This document shows, in pieces, positions 6,143-8,902 of a DNA stretch of 8,902 nucleotides. Source of the stretch: Pollutimonas sp036675955 (GTDB lineage Bacteria > Pseudomonadota > Gammaproteobacteria > Burkholderiales > Burkholderiaceae_B); NCBI GenBank assembly GCA_036675955.1, contig JAKFDW010000118.1, positions 1 through 8,902 on the forward strand, read 5' to 3'. The stretch's first letter is position 1. Each line of letters opens with the position of its first letter. The position numbers and the translations under genes are program-made. The notes beneath the pieces were generated by a model. The model did not search any database and had not been told where the DNA came from. It saw nothing but the letters and a program-made list of their open reading frames with translations.

Positions 6143-6184
6143 TAATGTTATTCATCTTTTTATTATTTGTGATTTTTTTGGCGC

Positions 6185-6189
6185 AGGAG
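6185..6189 (+). promoter_or_regulatory. Ribosome-binding site of glnA
   Basis: AGGAG lies 7 bp before the ATG at 6197 and fixes this start, which also matches the family N-terminus. Confidence 0.85.
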
Positions 6190-6196
6190 CCCCTAT

Positions 6197-7609
6197 ATGT
6201 CCACCCCGGAAGACGTTGTTAAGCTAATTGCAGACCGTGAAGTTGCTTTTGTCGATTTTCGCTTTACCGACACGCTAGGCAAAGAGCATCACCTGACTGC
6301 TCCCGCCCACACGGTGGATGAAGAAAAGATGGAAACAGGCGTCGCATTCGACGGTTCATCCATTGCAGGATGGAAGGGCATCGAAGCGTCTGACATGGTG
6401 TTGATCCCTGACGCCACTACGGCTCATATGGACCCGTTCCGCGAAGAAAACACACTTATCCTGACTTGTGACGTGGTCGAACCCTCCGACCTCAAAGGCT
6501 ACGACCGCGACCCCCGTTCGCTTGCCAAGCGTGCCGAGGCCTACCTGAAGTCCAGCGGCTTGGGCGATACAGCTTATTTTGGTCCCGAGCCGGAATTTTT
6601 CGTCTTCGACGGCATCACCTGGAATGACGACATGTCGGGTTGTTTCGTCAAGATCAAGTCGGACGAGGCCTCATGGTCCAGCGGCCTGGACATGGATGGC
6701 GGCAACCAGGGGCATCGCCCAGGCGTAAAGGGCGGCTATGTGCCGGTATCCCCGGTAGACGGTTTCCAGGACATGCGCTCCGAAATGTGCCTGCTTCTAG
6801 AGCAGCAGGGCGTTCCCGTTGAAGTGCACCATCACGAAGTCGCCGGCCAGGGCCAGCTCGAGATCGGCACCAAATTCAGCACATTGGTGCAACGTGCCGA
6901 CTGGAACCAGATCCTCAAGTACACCGTTCGCAACGTGGCCCACGTGTACGGAAAAACAGCGACTTTCATGCCCAAGCCCATTGTCGGCGATAATGGTTCG
7001 GGCATGCACGTGCACCAATCCATATGGAAGGATGGACAGAATCTGTTTGCCGGCAATGGCTACGCAGGCTTGTCCGAGTTCGCGCTGTATTACATAGGCG
7101 GCATCATCAAGCATGCCAAGGCGTTGAACGCGATCACCAATCCCGGCACCAATTCCTACAAGCGTCTGGTTCCGCATTTCGAAGCGCCCGTCAAGCTGGC
7201 GTATTCGGCCCGCAACCGTTCGGCTTCCATACGCATCCCTTACGTCAGCAGCCCCAAGGGCCGCCGTGTCGAAGCCCGTTTCCCCGATCCGCTGGCCAAT
7301 CCCTACCTGGCGTTCTCGGCGCTGATGATGGCCGGGCTGGATGGCGTGCAAAACAAGATTCATCCTGGAGATCCAGCCGACAAGAACCTGTACGATCTGC
7401 CTCCCGAAGAGGATGCAAAAATCCCGACGGTTTGCGCGTCGCTGGAAGAGGCGGTTGCCGCACTGGATCAGGACCGCGAGTTCCTGACCCGTGGCGGCGT
7501 ATTCAGCAACGACATGCTCGACGCCTATATCGAACTGAAGATGGCCGAGATCACGCGCTTGCGCATGACTTCGCATCCCGTCGAGTTCGATATGTACTAC
7601 AGCATCTAG
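6197..7609 (+). CDS. glnA: Glutamine synthetase type I (adenylylatable, GlnA)
   Basis: Glutamine synthetase condenses glutamate and ammonia with ATP hydrolysis and is the main entry of ammonia into metabolism at low concentration; it acts as a cytoplasmic dodecamer. The 470-residue product is full length for GSI. Visible motifs are the DGSS loop (52-55), GPEPEFFVFDG (129-139), HHHEVAGQGQLEI (211-223), the metal-binding GSGMHVHQS (267-275), VPHFEAPVKLAYSARNRSASIRIP (325-348) with the glutamate flap and catalytic arginines, and RRVEARFPDPLANPYLAFSALMMAG (356-380). NLYDLPPEE places Tyr399 at the adenylylation site, so activity should be controlled post-translationally by GlnE and GlnB/GlnK; this marks the beta subtype. 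Transcription is expected from the sigma-54 promoter at 6126-6142 under NtrC. ntrB and ntrC lie downstream on the same strand. Confidence 0.99.
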   Translation: MSTPEDVVKLIADREVAFVDFRFTDTLGKEHHLTAPAHTVDEEKMETGVAFDGSSIAGWKGIEASDMVLIPDATTAHMDPFREENTLILTCDVVEPSDLKGYDRDPRSLAKRAEAYLKSSGLGDTAYFGPEPEFFVFDGITWNDDMSGCFVKIKSDEASWSSGLDMDGGNQGHRPGVKGGYVPVSPVDGFQDMRSEMCLLLEQQGVPVEVHHHEVAGQGQLEIGTKFSTLVQRADWNQILKYTVRNVAHVYGKTATFMPKPIVGDNGSGMHVHQSIWKDGQNLFAGNGYAGLSEFALYYIGGIIKHAKALNAITNPGTNSYKRLVPHFEAPVKLAYSARNRSASIRIPYVSSPKGRRVEARFPDPLANPYLAFSALMMAGLDGVQNKIHPGDPADKNLYDLPPEEDAKIPTVCASLEEAVAALDQDREFLTRGGVFSNDMLDAYIELKMAEITRLRMTSHPVEFDMYYSI

Positions 7610-7614
7610 GCAAA

Positions 7615-7682
7615 CGCCTGGCGAAGCGCCGGTTGCGGGCCACGTGCTGCGCAATCGGCCGAGAAATGAAGCCGCGCCAGGC
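7615..7682. repeat. Nested inverted repeats in the glnA-ntrB gap
   Basis: The 150-bp gap between glnA and ntrB contains an exact 8-bp inverted repeat, GCCTGGCG at 7616-7623 and CGCCAGGC at 7675-7682. The left arm can alternatively fold on itself as CTGGCG-AAG-CGCCGG (7618-7632). Inside lies an interrupted dyad at 7633-7654 with TTGCG/CGCAA arms around the palindrome CACGTG. No T-run follows, so it is not a classical intrinsic terminator. It may partly attenuate readthrough into ntrB, protect the glnA mRNA 3' end, or hold an operator. Confidence 0.35.
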
Positions 7683-7728
7683 CTGTACGTCGGACGGGCG
7701 CGGCGTAGTAAACGACAGGAACAATGTT

Positions 7729-7745
7729 AATCCGACCTTCGGGTT
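7729..7745 (+). other. Small hairpin just upstream of ntrB
   Basis: AATCCGA and TCGGGTT can pair over 7 bp (one G-T wobble) around a CCT loop. The hairpin ends 2 bp before the AAAAGG ribosome-binding stretch of ntrB, so it could influence ntrB translation, but no function is established. It lies within the possible extended frame beginning at 7724. Confidence 0.3.
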
Positions 7746-7747
7746 GT

Positions 7748-7753
7748 AAAAGG
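7748..7753 (+). promoter_or_regulatory. Ribosome-binding site choosing the ntrB start
   Basis: AAAAGG lies 6 bp before the ATG at 7760. An alternative in-frame ATG at 7724 has AGGA only 3 bp upstream and would add 12 residues including a basic CKRR stretch with no obvious family match. The 7760 start is therefore preferred. Confidence 0.6.
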
Positions 7754-7759
7754 CGGATC

Positions 7760-8803
7760 ATGGACGTAGCAAGTTACGATTTACTGTCGACGGCGGTTCT
7801 GCTTTTGCATGCCAATGGATCGATCCAGCACGCCAACACGGCAGCGGAAGAGTTGTTCGGCTTGTCGCGTCGCCAGCTTGTCGGCCTGCCGGCCCACCAC
7901 TTGTTCGGTTCCGACACGTCTTTGCAAAGCCGGTTTCCAGACGCCATCGAAGGGAAGTTCGGCATTCTGCGGCAGGACCTCGTGGTCGACCGTTCGGGCG
8001 TTTCCGTACCCATCAGCCTGGCGGTCGTACCGCTGCATAAACAGGAGTGGGCGGCGCTGCTGGAAGTCCGGGTCATTGAGCACCACATTCTGATCGACCG
8101 GCATCAGCAACTCAGCAAGGAACTTGCGGCGCAGCGCGAATCGCTGCGCAACCTGGCACACGAAGTGAAGAATCCGCTGGGCGGCATACGGGGCGCAGCC
8201 CAGCTGCTCGAGGCTGAACTGGATTCGGACGCCCTGCATGAATATACCCAGGTGATCATCGCCGAAGCGGACCGCCTGGGCGGCCTGGTCGATCGCCTCA
8301 TTGCTCCGCAGGGCGAAACGCTGCAGAAGTCTGCATTCAACATTCACGAGATCTGCGAGCGGGTCTACACCCTGGTCGGGGCGGAATTTTCGCAAATCGA
8401 GATTGTCCGCGATTACGATGCGTCGGTGCCCGACCTGTACGGTGATTTTTCACGGCTGCTGCAGGCTTTTTTGAACATGACACGCAATGCGGCACAGGCG
8501 CTGGTCGAGGCCGACGGCAACCGAATACCTGTGCTGACCCTGCGTACGCGCGTCGGGCGCCAATTATTGCTTGCCACCCGTCAAGCCAAGCTGGGCATTG
8601 TCGTTTCAGTCATCGACAATGGGCCCGGAATAGCAGCGGAGCTGCACGACAAGATATTCCATCCCCTGGTCACCGGCAGGGCTAGCGGTACCGGACTGGG
8701 CCTGAGTCTGGCCCAGGAGTTCGTTCAGCAGCATGACGGCATTATCGAATTCGATTCACGCCCAGGTCATACCGAATTCCGGATGATTCTGCCATTGGAG
8801 TAA
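7760..8803 (+). CDS. ntrB: Nitrogen regulation sensor histidine kinase NtrB (GlnL)
   Basis: NtrB is a cytoplasmic, soluble histidine kinase/phosphatase that phosphorylates NtrC under nitrogen limitation and, when bound by PII, dephosphorylates it. The 347-residue product matches the usual size of about 350. An N-terminal PAS domain covers about 6-110 (STAVLLLHANGSIQHANTAAEELFG near its start). The dimerisation/phosphoacceptor H-box NLAHEVKNPLGGIRGAAQLL places the phosphorylated histidine at His134. The ATPase domain has the N-box FLNMTRNAAQAL (237-248), G1 box VIDNGPGI (284-291), F-box IFHPLVTGRASGTG (299-312) and G2 box GTGLGLSLA (310-318). No membrane segment is visible. It lies 150 bp after glnA and its stop codon touches the ntrC start, so ntrB and ntrC are surely co-transcribed. 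Whether transcription comes only from the glnA promoter or also from a local one is unclear. Confidence 0.96.
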   Translation: MDVASYDLLSTAVLLLHANGSIQHANTAAEELFGLSRRQLVGLPAHHLFGSDTSLQSRFPDAIEGKFGILRQDLVVDRSGVSVPISLAVVPLHKQEWAALLEVRVIEHHILIDRHQQLSKELAAQRESLRNLAHEVKNPLGGIRGAAQLLEAELDSDALHEYTQVIIAEADRLGGLVDRLIAPQGETLQKSAFNIHEICERVYTLVGAEFSQIEIVRDYDASVPDLYGDFSRLLQAFLNMTRNAAQALVEADGNRIPVLTLRTRVGRQLLLATRQAKLGIVVSVIDNGPGIAAELHDKIFHPLVTGRASGTGLGLSLAQEFVQQHDGIIEFDSRPGHTEFRMILPLE

Positions 8804-8805
8804 TG

Positions 8806-8902
8806 ATGAAACCGGTATGGATTATTGATGATGATCAGAGCATACGCTGGGTGCTGGAAAAGGCGCTGGCCCGGGTAGCGATTCCAGCCCAGACCTTTGC
8901 CA
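8806..8902 (+). CDS. ntrC: Nitrogen regulation response regulator NtrC, 5' end (truncated by window)
   Basis: Only 32 codons are visible: MKPVWIIDDDQSIRWVLEKALA and the following residues match the receiver-domain N-terminus of NtrC, the sigma-54-dependent activator phosphorylated by NtrB. The IIDDDQSIRWVLEKAL stretch includes the acidic residues that hold magnesium near the phosphoacceptor Asp, which lies outside the window. Two consecutive in-frame ATGs are possible. The first (8803) overlaps the ntrB stop as TAATG. The second (8806) is 5 bp after GGAG (8797-8800) and is preferred. The overlap or abutment implies translational coupling that keeps kinase and regulator levels in proportion. 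Confidence 0.93.
   Translation, partial: MKPVWIIDDDQSIRWVLEKALARVAIPAQTFA

Overview
The window looks like chromosomal DNA of a GC-rich betaproteobacterium, most likely order Burkholderiales and family Alcaligenaceae (Bordetella / Achromobacter / Pusillimonas relatives). This rests on the gene order rph ... rdgB-hemW-glnA-ntrB-ntrC and on the character of the proteins. It is an inference by eye; no database search was possible. I see no transposase, integrase, tRNA, rRNA gene, CRISPR array or phage gene.

Layout. Positions 1-546 (+) hold the 3' two thirds of rph (RNase PH). Positions 568-3128 (-) hold a two-gene catabolic unit: an acyl-CoA dehydrogenase followed by an MmgE/PrpD-family dehydratase or decarboxylase. 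Facing away from it is a LysR-type regulator gene (3245-4159, +), separated by a 116-bp control region with a LysR-box-like dyad and phased direct repeats. The regulator's last codons overlap rdgB (4146-4769, +), which is followed closely by hemW (4784-6010, +). A 186-bp intergenic region then carries a clear sigma-54 promoter with three helically phased NtrC-like sites. It feeds glnA (6197-7609, +), followed after 150 bp by ntrB (7760-8803, +) and the first 32 codons of ntrC (8806 to window end).

How the genes work together. The right half is the classic nitrogen module. NtrB phosphorylates NtrC under nitrogen limitation, and NtrC~P with sigma-54 RNA polymerase should drive glnA, whose product carries the adenylylation tyrosine. 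The housekeeping genes rph, rdgB and hemW cover RNA 3' processing, removal of non-canonical purine nucleotides and heme handling. The catabolic block (dehydrogenase, MmgE/PrpD protein, LysR) sits between rph and rdgB, which I remember as neighbours in many Burkholderiales. It therefore looks like an accessory insertion into a housekeeping cluster, and the LysR gene now overlaps the start of rdgB.

Most of the window is ordinary. The points most worth checking are the unidentified substrate of the dehydrogenase-MmgE/PrpD pair, with the dehydrogenase's catalytic glutamate apparently at the isovaleryl-type position; the lysR/rdgB overlap; and the phased NtrC sites before glnA. I did not find convincing evidence of a wholly new system.
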